DNA of 64,000 nt from Lumbricus terrestris (GCA_949752735.1 OX457038.1:63003752-63067751); one strand, 5' to 3'. Positions 49,660 through 56,943 are shown, counted from the stretch's first letter. A program made the numbers and translations. Notes: generated by a model not told the origin, from the sequence alone.

Positions 49660-50400
49660 CCCCGCGTAACGTGATAGCCATTGTCCGGTAATTTCCTGAA
49701 AGCCACCTGGCAACCCTACCCATTGGCCTAGGAAAGATTTTTTTAGTGGTTATTTATCCACTTAAATAAGAAAAAACAAAACAATTGCTTGTAGTAACAA
49801 TTGTTTTTCCTACTTTATTCCCTTTGTTAGCCTACTTTATTCCCTTTTTCCCATCATAAATTCCTGGCTACGCCACTGATTACAAAACACGTCATAACAC
49901 TTCGATGTCTTTTAATGATTACATTACATCGCGTATAATTTTACGTTGATTGACACGACATTATTTTACATTGCTTTGAGTGTTGATGTTGTGTTGCAGT
50001 GTTGCAGCGAGTCACCGACAGATGTCGTACGCTCAACGACTCCTACGTCATCAGATCGTCTGCGGAAGATGATGACGTCGCCGAAGCGTCATCAGGGGAA
50101 GGGGACGCCCACCACCGCCTGTTCGGCTACAGTCCGTGGGGCACGGAGGAGTCGAAGGGGGCGCTCGTCTGGGTTGTCATAGCGGCCGTTGTTGGTGGAC
50201 TGTGCGTTGTCATGCTCGTCTTTGGTCTGGCCGTCTTTGCCCATCGTATCTCCAGATTGTTCCATCGTAGACGCCACGATCGAGTCGCAAGAGGGCACAG
50301 TCCACCGGGGCCGCTACAAGAGGGCAGCGGGGTCCAATGGGCCGTCCAATCGAGGACGACATCTGTCGTTGGCGCAGAGAAGTTCGGAACGGAAGTGTAG
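19086..50400 (+). CDS. Notch-related receptor: Ig + 2 LNR + NOD/NODP + TM, six exons, 575 aa
   Basis: I joined six exons: 19086-19245, 38984-39329, 40315-40412, 42040-42355, 43303-43709 and 50000-50400. Every intron is GT-AG and every junction keeps the frame (phases 1, 2, 1, 2, 1); the sum is 1,728 nt, 575 codons plus TAG. Domains: signal peptide (hydrophobic residues ~39-47), Ig-like domain (~66-180), LNR (204-240), LNR (268-301), NOD/NODP (~308-445) with furin-like RERR at 378-381, transmembrane helix (~497-523), and a ~52-residue basic tail. Notch proteins carry EGF repeats before three LNRs and a RAM-ankyrin tail after the membrane; here EGF repeats, the first LNR, RAM and ankyrin repeats are all absent. 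It is probably a type I surface protein able to undergo Notch-like juxtamembrane processing. Exons 2-6 are strong; exon 1, 19.7 kb upstream, is the weakest link, and further exons could be hidden in the large introns. Confidence 0.8.
19326..19850. repeat. Degenerate GGTAATGTAAATAT minisatellite split by a retroposon tail
   Basis: Tandem 12- to 14-bp units (ggtaatgtaaatat and variants) run 19326-19620 and 19746-19830. A retroposon 3' fragment, ggcgcccttgtaacggcatg at 19674, lies between, so one original array was probably interrupted. Located in intron 1 of the Notch-like gene. Confidence 0.7.
19851..20918. other. Intronic; no gene seen
   Basis: The 78-aa ORF at 20422 and other short frames show no domain. 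The stretch 20150-20640 reads like decayed coding sequence of a mobile element (for example [19 protein letters not shown], the ALWNSLP-type LINE ending), which suggests an old LINE C-terminus on the plus strand. Confidence 0.4.
20919..21191. mobile_element. hAT-like MITE with TIR CAAGGCCGTAGC
   Basis: The ends are inverted (caaggccgtagcc ... agctacggccttg), and the exact 8-bp duplication CCTAGATC lies at 20911-20918 and 21192-21199. The interior has the family's gatgacctttttagtcatc palindrome. Non-autonomous. Confidence 0.88.
21701..21945. repeat. (ATGT)n microsatellite
   Basis: About 220 bp of ATGT units with a few substitutions, ending in ggta units. The ORFs across it encode repeating MYVC or THTYI and are rejected as genes. 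Confidence 0.95.
22400..22640. repeat. MITE fragment with repeated ggtcatc palindromes
   Basis: Contains gactaaaaaatataaaaaggtcatc and gactaaaaaaaggtcatcag (shown in part), the internal motif of the CA...TG MITE family, next to poly-C. Clear inverted termini were not found, so it is called a fragment. Confidence 0.5.
22782..22862. repeat. (AT)n microsatellite
   Basis: About 80 bp of pure AT dinucleotide in intron 1. Confidence 0.95.
25291..25382. repeat. Four 23-bp iterons near the left terminus
   Basis: Units aacatcaaagggtccggagt-tga occur at 25291, 25314 and 25337, with a diverged fourth at 25360. The mirror set is at about 33260-33351. Position 25 bp from the end suggests transposase-binding sites, which is inference. 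Confidence 0.8.
25807..25985 (-). repeat. tRNA-derived SINE within the left arm
   Basis: Reverse complement shows ggtggccgagtggttagagc (A box) and ttggttcgatcgtc (B box), then a body shared with the SINE at 3303-3562. The same SINE sits at the mirror position on the plus strand in the right arm (about 32655-32840). Confidence 0.8.
26850..27480. repeat. 83-bp minisatellite, left arm
   Basis: The unit (ttcttataagatccttcacc, then ctccccagcagattcttcc and caatttcttctcaaac) repeats every 83 bp from 26905 about five times, flanked by degenerate shorter ttcttct units. Confidence 0.9.
27470..27850. repeat. 30/33-bp minisatellite, left arm
   Basis: Two interspersed units, ctcccagcaatttcttctca... (30 bp) and cttcttataagattcttctc... 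(33 bp), alternate about twelve times. On the minus strand they form an open frame ([10 protein letters not shown] / [11 protein letters not shown]). Because both unit lengths are multiples of three the frame stays open by construction, so I do not call a gene, though it is noted as a finding. Confidence 0.85.
28236..28923 (+). other. Core of the foldback element, upstream of its gene
   Basis: Contains an 80-aa ORF at 28555-28797 with mixed composition and a good donor inside it at 28724 (GCCG|GTGAGC), another strong donor at 28880 (CTG|GTGAGT) and an acceptor at 28923. A 5' untranslated or coding exon is likely. In other frames short acidic runs appear ([10 protein letters not shown]), as in the downstream protein, so a frameshifted second gene is possible. 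No domain is recognised. Confidence 0.4.
28925..29987 (+). CDS. Two-exon gene in the foldback core: unknown acidic 182-aa protein
   Basis: Exon 1 (28925-29137) starts at ATG just after an acceptor-like cgcacag and ends GGT|GTATGT. Exon 2 (29652-29987) follows ttaatacttttacag. The junction is phase 0 and the spliced frame is 182 codons with a stop at 29985. AATAAA lies at 30008-30013. The N-terminal half is Ala/Glu/Asp-rich with a CMEC pair (residues 45-48). The middle has an ordered-looking segment ([18 protein letters not shown]), then [14 protein letters not shown] and a very acidic C-terminus ([14 protein letters not shown]). I recognise no family. It is not a transposase by any motif I can see; an accessory or regulatory role, or a captured host or viral gene, are equally open. 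Confidence 0.7.
30027..30265. repeat. Partial third copy of arm sequence inside the core
   Basis: The stretch tacgaaagtaatgccaatga...gagggagaaggcgctggtga and two to three 30/33-bp units match the inner part of the right arm (30560-30740) in the same orientation, so a piece of the arm was duplicated into the core. Confidence 0.8.
30266..33375 (-). repeat. Right terminal inverted repeat of the foldback element
   Basis: Inverted copy of 25266-28235. It contains the 30/33-bp array at 30650-31080, the 83-bp array at about 31250-31745 (six copies), the SINE at 32655-32840 and iterons at 33260-33351. Confidence 0.92.
33659..33976. other. No gene seen; GT-rich run
   Basis: A (GT)n run at about 33799-33830 and poly-G blocks lie here; no coding or element termini are supported. 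Confidence 0.4.
33977..35478. mobile_element. hAT-like inverted-repeat element, 1.5 kb
   Basis: Left end caggggcttctatccctat and right end gggatagaagcccctg are inverted, followed by the shared gccgggcgca. The exact 8-mer ACTGTACA flanks both ends (33969-33976, 35479-35486). A second, internal copy of the left end lies at 34152. No ORF of transposase size remains, so it is non-autonomous or gutted. TIR and duplication length fit hAT. Confidence 0.88.
36048..36172 (-). mobile_element. L2/CR1-like LINE 3' fragment
   Basis: Matches the plus-strand sequence of 6820-6940 (ctggtcaaaatccgg, gaggagacagcgt, tgctacggtggttgtcgg, gaatctggataggatag), that is, the end of the ORF and start of the 3' UTR of the LINE at 6695-7810, same orientation. 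Confidence 0.8.
36173..37929. other. Intron 1 continued; no gene seen
   Basis: AT-rich DNA, then a CT/CA-rich part with short low-complexity ORFs. A GC-rich patch at 37500-37620 has no acceptor-ORF-donor set I would defend as an exon. Confidence 0.4.
37930..38640 (-). repeat. ~610-bp (ATCC)n tract growing from a minus-strand retroposon tail
   Basis: Tetranucleotide ATCC with ctcc and caat variants fills 37960-38560. It abuts a retroposon 3' end at 38570-38640 (in reverse complement, aggcatggaaaggcgctatacc, then aatgaataaatg). ORFs up to 219 residues here are SIHP repeats and are rejected. Confidence 0.85.
38984..39329 (+). CDS. Notch-like gene exon 2 (Ig-like domain, main part)
   Basis: The exon follows a strong pyrimidine-rich acceptor (ttcttcttttag) and ends at CCAG|GTATGG. 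It encodes an Ig-like fold: NETLSLLC (B strand), VVWRRLE (C-strand Trp), and [16 protein letters not shown] (E-F region with the Asp expected before Tyr-x-Cys). Two N-glycosylation sequons, NET and NVT, fit an extracellular domain. A Gly-rich insert ([10 protein letters not shown]) sits between the D/E strands, and a 20-residue insert with an extra Cys sits between the B and C strands, so the fold is unusual in detail. Confidence 0.78.
39590..40170 (+). mobile_element. L2/CR1-like LINE 3' end, interrupted
   Basis: The 3' UTR pieces cctatcgattttgtgtttat...gcgcctg...aagctgattccc (39590-39685) and gctggttcctgcgacttcgc...gattacgattacgat (40058-40170) are contiguous in the related copy at 52070-52180. 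About 375 bp intervene, including gatgacctctttttagtcatc (MITE-type motif). The tail is (GATTAC)n. In intron 2 of the Notch-like gene. Confidence 0.7.
40315..40412 (+). CDS. Notch-like gene exon 3 (end of Ig-like domain)
   Basis: This 98-bp exon follows atgctgtag and ends TTCG|GTGAGA. Joined to exon 2 it completes the Ig signature D-L-S-R-Y-R-C, which neither exon contains alone; that match at a phase-2 junction is strong evidence that both are real. The rest ([12 protein letters not shown]...TVSVCIQQ) would form the G strand and a short linker to the first LNR. Confidence 0.78.
40470..40502. repeat. (AT)n microsatellite
   Basis: Short pure AT run in intron 3. Confidence 0.85.
40579..41024. 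mobile_element. hAT-like MITE with TIR CATGGGCGGAGACCT
   Basis: Ends catgggcggagacct ... aggtctccgcctatg are inverted, and the exact 8-mer AGAAAGAT lies at 40571-40578 and 41025-41032. Inside are four copies of a ~65-bp unit holding gccggatgac, poly-A, gtcatcaac and ggcggcgaaaata. No ORF of interest. Confidence 0.88.
41037..41132. repeat. 96-bp palindrome (hairpin)
   Basis: Arms gaacgttcataggtctatat (41037-41056) and its exact reverse complement (41113-41132) enclose an AT-rich, itself nearly palindromic centre. Immediately follows the MITE at 40579-41024. Confidence 0.85.
41450..42020. repeat. CAATCAAC and CAAT tracts
   Basis: Units of accaatcaaccaatcaacca-type run 41460-41640, and (CAAT)n runs 41930-41975 and again just before exon 4. 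Intron 3 of the Notch-like gene. Confidence 0.8.
42040..42355 (+). CDS. Notch-like gene exon 4 (two LNR repeats)
   Basis: The first repeat reads C...[26 protein letters not shown] when scanned in pieces: [10 protein letters not shown] and LFDGFDC match Notch LNR-B, but the usual Cys before LFDG is His/Leu. The second has all six cysteines ([30 protein letters not shown]) and matches LNR-C. They are separated by a Gly/Ser-rich linker longer than in Notch. LNRs bind calcium and hold the receptor's negative regulatory region closed. The exon ends CTCAG|GTCTAA. Confidence 0.9.
42514..42660. repeat. (GACA)n and GAGA tract
   Basis: About 80 bp of pure GACA followed by GAGAGACA. Intron 4. Confidence 0.9.
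42692..42986. mobile_element. hAT-like MITE with TIR CAAGGCCGTAGC
   Basis: Third copy of the family at 11861 and 20919, in opposite orientation inside. Ends caaggccgtagct ... ggctacgggcttg; exact 8-bp duplication CGTTCTCT at 42684-42691 and 42987-42994. In intron 4. Confidence 0.88.
43303..43709 (+). CDS. Notch-like gene exon 5 (NOD and NODP, furin-like site)
   Basis: After a tcttttttcag acceptor the exon reads [14 protein letters not shown]...VSRLLRTVI, matching the NOD start of Notch (LVVVVLMPPEQL...RVLHTNVVF type). It then has [10 protein letters not shown], a furin-like S1 site, and then [12 protein letters not shown]...[12 protein letters not shown], matching the NODP segment (VYLEIDNRQC...CFQSATDVAAFL type). 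It ends near the position of the S2 site with FRITSVA. NOD-NODP forms the heterodimerisation domain next to the membrane in Notch. Identity of the family is clear even though overall identity looks low. Confidence 0.9.
43965..48936. repeat. 31-bp satellite array, about 160 copies
   Basis: The unit is tattcaatatattcaatcaa + caacaccaata (31 bp) with variants (cagcatc, caacatc). Because 31 is 3n+1 and the consensus has no stop in any plus-strand frame, ORFs up to 358 residues arise with a 31-residue period ([20 protein letters not shown] and so on). I do not call these genes. The array occupies most of intron 5 of the Notch-like gene. The source may have been an internal repeat of the adjoining element, but no left terminus is visible. 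Confidence 0.95.
48937..49718. mobile_element. Inverted-repeat element with TIR TAGGGTTKCCAGG
   Basis: Left end tagggtttccaggcg and right end cacctggcaaccc-ta are inverted. Inside lie gtccggtaa motifs at both sides, CA and (AT)n runs (49590-49657), and no transposase. The left flank is satellite and the right flank is the split MITE, so its own target duplication cannot be read; TA is possible. Confidence 0.7.
50000..50400 (+). CDS. Notch-like gene exon 6 (transmembrane helix and short tail)
   Basis: The exon follows gttgtgttgcag and begins [14 protein letters not shown], which continues the NODP domain in frame. A juxtamembrane acidic stretch precedes one clear helix ([20 protein letters not shown] and a little more), a basic stop-transfer segment ([10 protein letters not shown]) and about 40 further residues to TAG at 50398-50400. 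No RAM-like W-x-P, ankyrin, or PEST segment is present before the stop. I see no strong donor inside the exon, so it is probably terminal. The nearest AATAAA I noticed is about 51539-51556, which would make a 3' UTR over 1.1 kb. Confidence 0.8.
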
Positions 50401-50758
50401 CCATTTTGAAAGTGAATTTATAATATTATTATATGGGAGCGTTGTTAATCTATTTCGGGGCGCGATCAGAGCCAACCGGAAACATTCGGACGAGTGTTTC
50501 TGAACAAAATGTTCATATCAAAGATGAACCAGATGATTGGAATCGAAATAGATTTCTAGATATTATTATACAGATGCAGTTATACAGTTTCTTCGAAAGA
50601 GCTGTTTCACATCAATGATAATTATTGGCTACAATCGAATCGGTCCAACAATGGAATTACTGAGCCACAGCCGAACGATTTGTCGACCACGGATAACCAT
50701 GTGCTTCAAAAGTAATCCTTAATTAGCATATCTACAAAGACTATACACAATCTACACA

Positions 50759-50903
50759 TTGAATCAGATTTTGGGTGGATTCGAAAGTTATTGTCAATGT
50801 TGTCCACATAGGCCTATAATTATCTTGTTAATTGTACGTGAAATCAACGTCGTTGTTATCGTCATCTTCGTTGATATTGTCGTCGTCGTCGTCGTCGTCA
50901 CCA

Positions 50904-50977
<74 letters not shown>

Positions 50978-50993
50978 ATATTATCGTCGTCAT
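50759..50993. repeat. GTC/ATC microsatellite
   Basis: (GTC)n then (ATC)n from about 50865 to 50977, downstream of the last exon of the Notch-like gene. ORFs here are poly-Ser or poly-His. Confidence 0.85.
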
Positions 50994-51156
50994 CAGTGGC
51001 GTAGGCAAGGGGGGGTTTCGGGGGTTAAAACCCCCCCATTGGCTCCGAAAACAAGGTTTTTTAAGGTTATTTTTCCGTTTAAGTAAGAAAAAATAGCAAA
51101 AAACAGGGTTTCCGGCCATAAAACCCCCCCATGAAAAATTCCTGGCTACGCCACTG
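50994..51156. mobile_element. hAT-like MITE with TIR CAGTGGCGTAG
   Basis: Ends cagtggcgtaggc ... ggctacgccactg are inverted; exact 8-bp duplication GTCGTCAT at 50986-50993 and 51157-51164. Interior has poly-G/C blocks flanking an AT-rich centre. Confidence 0.9.
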
Positions 51157-51164
51157 GTCGTCAT

Positions 51165-51939
51165 CGTCATTATAAATCGTCATCATCATCGCCTTCATCA
51201 TCGCCATCATCGTCATCATTCTCAAATCTCAGCATATTTAACACTATCACATTCGTAATTTTATCAAGAAGCTATAATGTGTCTTCCTTGAAATTATATT
51301 TGACGTTTTGTACAAACAAATGTCGTATCACCCTGTATAGGCTAATTCACGCATAATTTTGTTAAGCATTATTGAAATATAAGGATTACGCATAAATCTT
51401 GTTATCTTTCAAGTTTAGGCCTACTTTTCTTTGCTAAAGCCTAAATGTGATCTGTGCTGATCACATTCATAAACTATGAGTAGGCCTAGTCTACTTGAAT
51501 AGACGTCTTAAAGGGGGATTTATAAATTTGTTGAATGAATAAATGAATGAATAAAATCATATCAGATATGACAGTCGACGATAGCTATATGCCGTCACCT
51601 GTTACTATCCTGTAGCAATAGAACCGCCGCATGCACGAGGAATTGTGATACAATTGCTGTTATTTTCATTGGGTTGGCTGGCAACAAATTGTGACAATTT
51701 TTAGAAGTTCAGCCATTATCACTAAACCATACGGAAAATTCACGGGTCAGCTCGAGTTACACCGGAAACCAGGTTTAGATTAAATCTTCCCAGGAAAGAG
51801 AGGGTCTTAGGGAACCCTAATCTTGACCTCGTAGTCTTATTTGGCATGCAGGCTACATTCAAGCAGCACTTTCTGGGTTTTATTGAATTATTTTCGCACC
51901 GTTTTCTCACCTCACTATCTCCCCACAGGTCTTTCGCTC
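51165..51939. other. No gene seen
   Basis: Unique-looking, AT-rich. Two AATAAA strings at about 51537-51556 could end the Notch-like transcript. Confidence 0.35.
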
Positions 51940-52180
51940 AAAACTGAAAACATTGCTCTTTCAAAAATCCTATCCTGATTCTTCTTCTTCTCCTCACATC
52001 CCCCACCACTTCAACTCTAAACATCACCCACCTTAGCCGTCCATCTATCTGCCTGCCTGACTCTCCGGACTTGACCCGCTGCCTATCGATTTTGTTTGAT
52101 TGAGCGCCTGTGAATAAGCTGGTTCCCGCGACTTGGCTTTTGTTGGCGCTGTAGAAGTCTCGAGATTACGATTACGATTA
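51940..52180 (+). mobile_element. L2/CR1-like LINE 3' end
   Basis: Begins in the ORF end (FRSKLKTLLFQKSYPDSS reading, cf. [18 protein letters not shown] of the LINE at 6695-7810). It then has the 3' UTR gcctatcgattttg, gcgcctgtgaataagctggt, ggcgctgtagaagtctcgag and a (GATTAC)n tail. Confidence 0.8.
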
Positions 52181-53560
52181 CTCATTGAACTCCATCCATG
52201 GGGTTCAGCGGAACAGACTTTTGGAAACACTGCTTTTGAGACACCTAGCGATAGGAAAAATAATACTGGTGGCCACCTGTCGAATAGAAATATAGTTTTC
52301 CTTAGAGAGTGATAATTAATGGATAATGCTGCATGTCGTGGAGGACACACGACGACCTCTGACGAAGAGGGAGGAGGAATAAATAAAATTAAGATAATAT
52401 ATCTGCGCTGAAACATCGTTTGAATTGTACATCGTGAACAACTGCTGCTTTGGATCGTTGTGAAAAGTAGGCTATGTAGAGAAAACGCATGATCAGGATT
52501 CCAACACAGCAGTGTAGCCTACATAATATAGCTGTGGCGGTCCAGCTAGAGAATAAAAGTAGGCCTAGGCCACGTCAGCTTCATTTCCAAAGAATTTGTA
52601 GCAGGTCATGGGTCAGGTCAATTGTAAAATGGGCAGAGGTCAAATGACTTGTTACATGTTTAACGACACTGCCATATCAAAGATGATTAGTGTCGCTTTC
52701 CTCCTTTATCCAGACTTGGGACTCGCACTGGCAGAGAACAACCAGTGGCGGAGTTGCAAAGGTCAAATGCCATGCCGCGACCTTTTCTATAGAAAATACC
52801 AATGCATGGTGGCGCCACTGTATCACAGTGATAGTCTCAGAGTATGCACGACAAACGCGTCACAAGGCACGTGCTTAGACCAACCGGCTACCGTGTTTCT
52901 CAAGACTCGGGGAATCATGGTAGCGAGATATCTCATCCATCCGTCCATCAATCTAGCAAGCCATCCATCCACCTAACACCCCATCCATTCATCCATCTAT
53001 CCAGTTATAGCATTATCATATGAGGAAGTGTTTCTAAGGAAATTCATAGGGAATCAGTTTGAACCGTTGAAAGAGTTCATAATTATTATAAACGTTGAAA
53101 ATTACAGCCTATACTTTAGAGCAGCCTTAAAGCCTAACGACCGCAACCCTCCAGGGAAACACAACTCTTCGCCGTTGCTTTGATCTGCTGCAGATGGCGA
53201 ACAAGATAAGAAGTTGATTCTTGCAAGAAGGGAAATATCCTACAGCAGCTGCAGCGTCTCACACCTGCCGACTGTTACACCTGTCCCACTATACGTAACC
53301 GTCCAGAACAGTTGAATTTCTTTGCTATGGTGAAGGGCGTACATCACGGTACATGCAACCAGAGAGATAGACAGACAAACAGACAGTCAGACAGAAAGAC
53401 AGACAGACATTATATAGACCCTCTTAAGTTAGCAGGCTGATCTGCTATATAGGGCCTATAGGCTATAACAGATGCTAACTTGAATACGGCTTTGTTCTGC
53501 AGGGCCATCGTTTGAAGCTTTGTGGCATTAGGTTCTGGCGCGATAGAAGTTGCAGAAGAA
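52181..53560. other. No recognised gene; SINE body fragment
   Basis: A 122-aa ORF at 52608-52976 overlaps a SINE body fragment (tttaacgac...atatcaaagatgat at 52655-52690, shared with 14381-14550) and ends in GATG-type repeat, so I treat it as chance. The rest shows no signal. Confidence 0.45.
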
Positions 53561-53734
53561 TGACAAATAAATAATGTATGTTATGTATAATATATATATA
53601 TATATATATTCATATCAGATCTTATATAATTATACTTGTGTATTTATAACTTTGTATAATTATATAGATAATAGATCTAAGCATATACACACGCATATAT
53701 ATACATATATAGACCTACATAAATTTAGAGAGAG

Positions 53735-53850
53735 ACAGAGCAGAGAGACAGAGACAGAAAGAGACAGAGACAGAGACAGAAGGAGGGAGGGAGGGAGACA
53801 GAGAGAAAGAGAGACAGATATATATATATATATTATATATATATATATAT
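53735..53850. repeat. GACA/GAGA and (AT)n simple repeats
   Basis: GACAGAGA and GGGA units, then AT dinucleotides. Confidence 0.85.
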
Positions 53851-53881
53851 AAACAGTTAGCCAGAAAGATACAGCGATAGG

Positions 53882-54265
53882 CATATAGGCGTAGGAGGCG
53901 GGGGTCCAGAGGGGCAAAGCCCCCCAAATTTCGGCCAATTGTGTTTTTCGGGCAAAAGAGGCACGGACGGGGAAAAAAATTCGAAATTTTTTTCGGGCAA
54001 ACAGGCACAGGCGGATTTCTTGGGGGCACAAAGGGGGGTAAAAAGCTAACTTTTCTGAAGATTTACAGGAAATGACTAGCAAAAAGTCATCAGATTTTTC
54101 GGACGAGAAAATCCTAAGATTTTTGGGCGGATGACTAAAAAGGTCATCAGATTTTTCGGACGAGAAAATCCTATTTTGGGCGGATGACTAAAAAAATGTC
54201 GTCAGATTTTTCGGGCAAAAATAAGATTTTTGCCCCCCACTTCCGAAATGTCCTCTACGCCTATG
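53882..54265. mobile_element. MITE with TIR CATAYAGGCGTAGG
   Basis: Ends catataggcgtaggagg ... ctctacgcctatg are inverted and match the element at 63482-63878. Four gatgacta...gtcatcaga motifs lie inside. The flanks (gcgatagg / gcgccgatagg) suggest a target duplication altered by a small indel. Confidence 0.78.
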
Positions 54266-55060
54266 GCGCCGATAGGGACAGGAAGAAAGAACGAAAGAGA
54301 AGGGACGAGAGTCAGACATACAGATATTATATATAGGCGGATAGATAGAACTTAATTTTTAAAACCTATATACTTCTGCTAAACATGAATTTAAGCCAAA
54401 GGCCTATTCTATTATAGTGACGAATACAACATGGTCGAGAAGACGTCAGAAAAGGCGCTATATCAGATGAAAGAAGACGTCAGGATAAAGAGACAGAGAC
54501 GCGAACATAATTATTAACGACTCTGGCGCCACCTATAATGAGCGATTGAAAAGCAATCTTTCTTCTGCGAATCCGATGAAGCGTACACGTGGATTGGGTG
54601 TTGGGTCGGACCTCAAAGACAATCCTGATGGGACGAAATGGTAATTTCATGGTCACCTAATCTCGTGATAATCTGAGGTAAGGAAGTCTGAAGGCATTCC
54701 TCCATCGCCAAACATCAGACGGCGATGGCTAATTGCCCCATCTGGAGTCTGATGACCAGAGGGACATGGCCCGTCTCCAGCAGCGCGTGCAACAACGAAC
54801 CTCGTTATTACAGACGTTTGGCACGCCCGGGTGCGGTGGGGTTGCGTTACAGGGTTGGTGGGTAGATAAGGAGGGATGAGGGAATGTGAGGGATGGGGGG
54901 GGGGGCTTATGAACCTGTTGGGCTATTGAGGTGTCGCAGGTGAAGCCTTACTTCTCAAGGGATTCATCGATCAAACCCCAAAGTGGTATGAAACGGACGA
55001 GGTTTGTGGACCGTGGAAATGATCGATTATCACTCCTTAGATGCTGTCATTCTGGCGGTC
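54266..55060. other. No gene seen
   Basis: No ORF or element terminus supported. Confidence 0.4.
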
Positions 55061-55316
55061 TCCAATGCACTCTCCCTCCCTCGCTCTCTCTCACACTCCC
55101 TCCCTCCCTCCCTCCCTCCCTCCCTTCCTCCCTCCCTCCCTCCCTCCCTCCCTCCCTCCCTCCCTCCCTCCCTCCCTCCCTCCCTCCCTCCCTCCCTCCC
55201 TCCCTCCCTCCCTCCCTCCCTCCCTCCCTCTCTCTCTCTCCCCCTCTCTCTCCCTGTCTCTCTCTCTCTTTCTCTCTCTCTGTCTCTCTCCTCTCTTTCT
55301 CCCTCTCTTTCTCCCT

Positions 55317-55355
<39 letters not shown>

Positions 55356-55442
55356 TCTCTCTCCCTGTCTCTCTCTCTCTTTCTCTCTCTCTGTCTCTCT
55401 CCTCTCTTTCTCCCTATCTTTCTCCCTCTCTCTCTTTCTCTC

Positions 55443-55523
<81 letters not shown>

Positions 55524-55760
55524 CTCTATCTCTGTCTCTGTCTCTCTCTCAGTCCCTGCCTCTGTCACTGTCCGTCTGTCTGTCTGTCCATTTCTCTCAT
55601 TCACTCTCTTCTTCTTAGTCTCTCTGTCTCTGTGTCTTTTCCTCTGTGTCTCTTTCTCACTGTCTCTGCCTCTGCCTGTCTGTCTTTATCTCAACATGCA
55701 CACACACGAACAAACAATCACACACGCGCACAAGCATGCACGCACACACACACACACACA
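55061..55760. repeat. CCCT and CT low-complexity tract
   Basis: (CCCT)n to 55230, then CT with CTGT variants to 55600, and CA-rich sequence to 55765. The 185-280 residue ORFs (LPPS, SLSL, REGG) are repeat translations. Confidence 0.92.
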
Positions 55761-55957
55761 CACATATGCATAATGTGTTTAATATATACATTGTATATAT
55801 ATAATATATATAGTTGAAATGAAAAATAAGGAAAGACTGACCAGAAGCGTATAATGAAAATGCATTGCAAAGAAAACAATCTGCATTGTAGTGTAGCGTG
55901 TTATACCGGTCGATGTGTAGACTGTAGAACTAACTATAATATACTAATTTCGCTCGA

Positions 55958-56190
55958 CAGTGGTTGCGCTAGGGAGTCTGGGGGTTAAGTTCCACTATAA
56001 AGGCAACCCGGGGGCTAAGTCCCCTAAAAAAGGCCATCCGGTTTTTTTCCTACATGCAAAACTGAAATATTTCCACGATTTTCGACCGGATGACTTTTAA
56101 AAAAGTCGTCAGAAATTTTGGCGGATGAGAATGAAAAATTTCCTCCGCGAGGATTTAGCCCCTAAAACTGAAATCCTGGGGCCGCCACTG
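55958..56190. mobile_element. MITE with TIR CAGTGGTTGCGCTAGG, copy 1 of the duplicated segment
   Basis: Ends cagtggttgcgctaggg ... ggggccgccactg; flanks tcgctcga and gcgctcga (7 of 8). Interior ccggatgacttttaaaaaag-tcgtcag motif. Confidence 0.75.
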
Positions 56191-56518
56191 GCGCTCGATT
56201 TGCTATGTAGGCGTATACCTTCCTATAATTATAGTTCATCAACAATTTCGAATTGACGATTCCATCGACTTCAATAGTAGTCTTATATCATCAGCAAATG
56301 AGAGCGCATGTATGTATGGCCGATCCTCTCCCTCACCGTCTCATCCTTTCCATCGACACTGCATATGTGTATACACACACATATATATTATATATATATA
56401 TATATATATACACACGGTCAATGTATAATTAACCATAGCAGCGTTTGATAGAAGCGAAGGTGATTCGAACCTCTGCCTCTCCATTGACATTTCAACACAC
56501 CAACCACTAAACCATCCA

Positions 56519-56718
56519 NNNNNNNNNNNNNNNNNNNNNNNNNNNNNNNNNNNNNNNNNNNNNNNNNNNNNNNNNNNNNNNNNNNNNNNNNNNNNNNNNN
56601 NNNNNNNNNNNNNNNNNNNNNNNNNNNNNNNNNNNNNNNNNNNNNNNNNNNNNNNNNNNNNNNNNNNNNNNNNNNNNNNNNNNNNNNNNNNNNNNNNNNN
56701 NNNNNNNNNNNNNNNNNN
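56519..56718. other. Assembly gap of exactly 200 N
   Basis: Positions 56519-56718 are N. The round size suggests a placeholder of unknown true length. The ORF reported through it is meaningless. Confidence 0.99.
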
Positions 56719-56943
56719 TCTCTCCTCTCTTTCTCCCTCTCTCTCTCTTTCTCTTTCTCTCTTTCTCTCTCTCTCGCTGTCTCTGTCTCTGTCTCTCTCT
56801 CTCAGTCCCTGCCTCTGTCACTGTCCGTCTGTCTGTCTGTCCATTTCTCTCATTCACTCTCTTCTTCTTAGTCTCTCTGTCTCTGTCTCTGCATGTGTCT
56901 TTTCCTCTGTGTCTCTTTCTCATTGTCTCTGCCTCTGCCTGCC

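Larger units (their letters stand above)
43913..49878. mobile_element. MITE (TIR CAGTGGCGTAG) split by a 5.76-kb insertion
   Basis: The left piece 43913-43954 and right piece 49719-49878 together make one normal MITE like that at 50994-51156. The 8-mer ATTACAAA flanks the outer ends (43905-43912, 49879-49886), proving that the two pieces were one insertion. The 7-mer CCCATTG is repeated at the inner break points (43948-43954, 49719-49725). The inserted DNA is the 31-bp satellite plus the element at 48937-49718. Confidence 0.85.

Noticed and set aside
52608..52976. 122-aa ORF with several Cys
   Set aside because: Overlaps a SINE body fragment and runs into tetranucleotide repeat; no domain.
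54931..55817. 280-aa and 258-aa LPPS/SLSL ORFs
   Set aside because: CCCT/CT tract translation.
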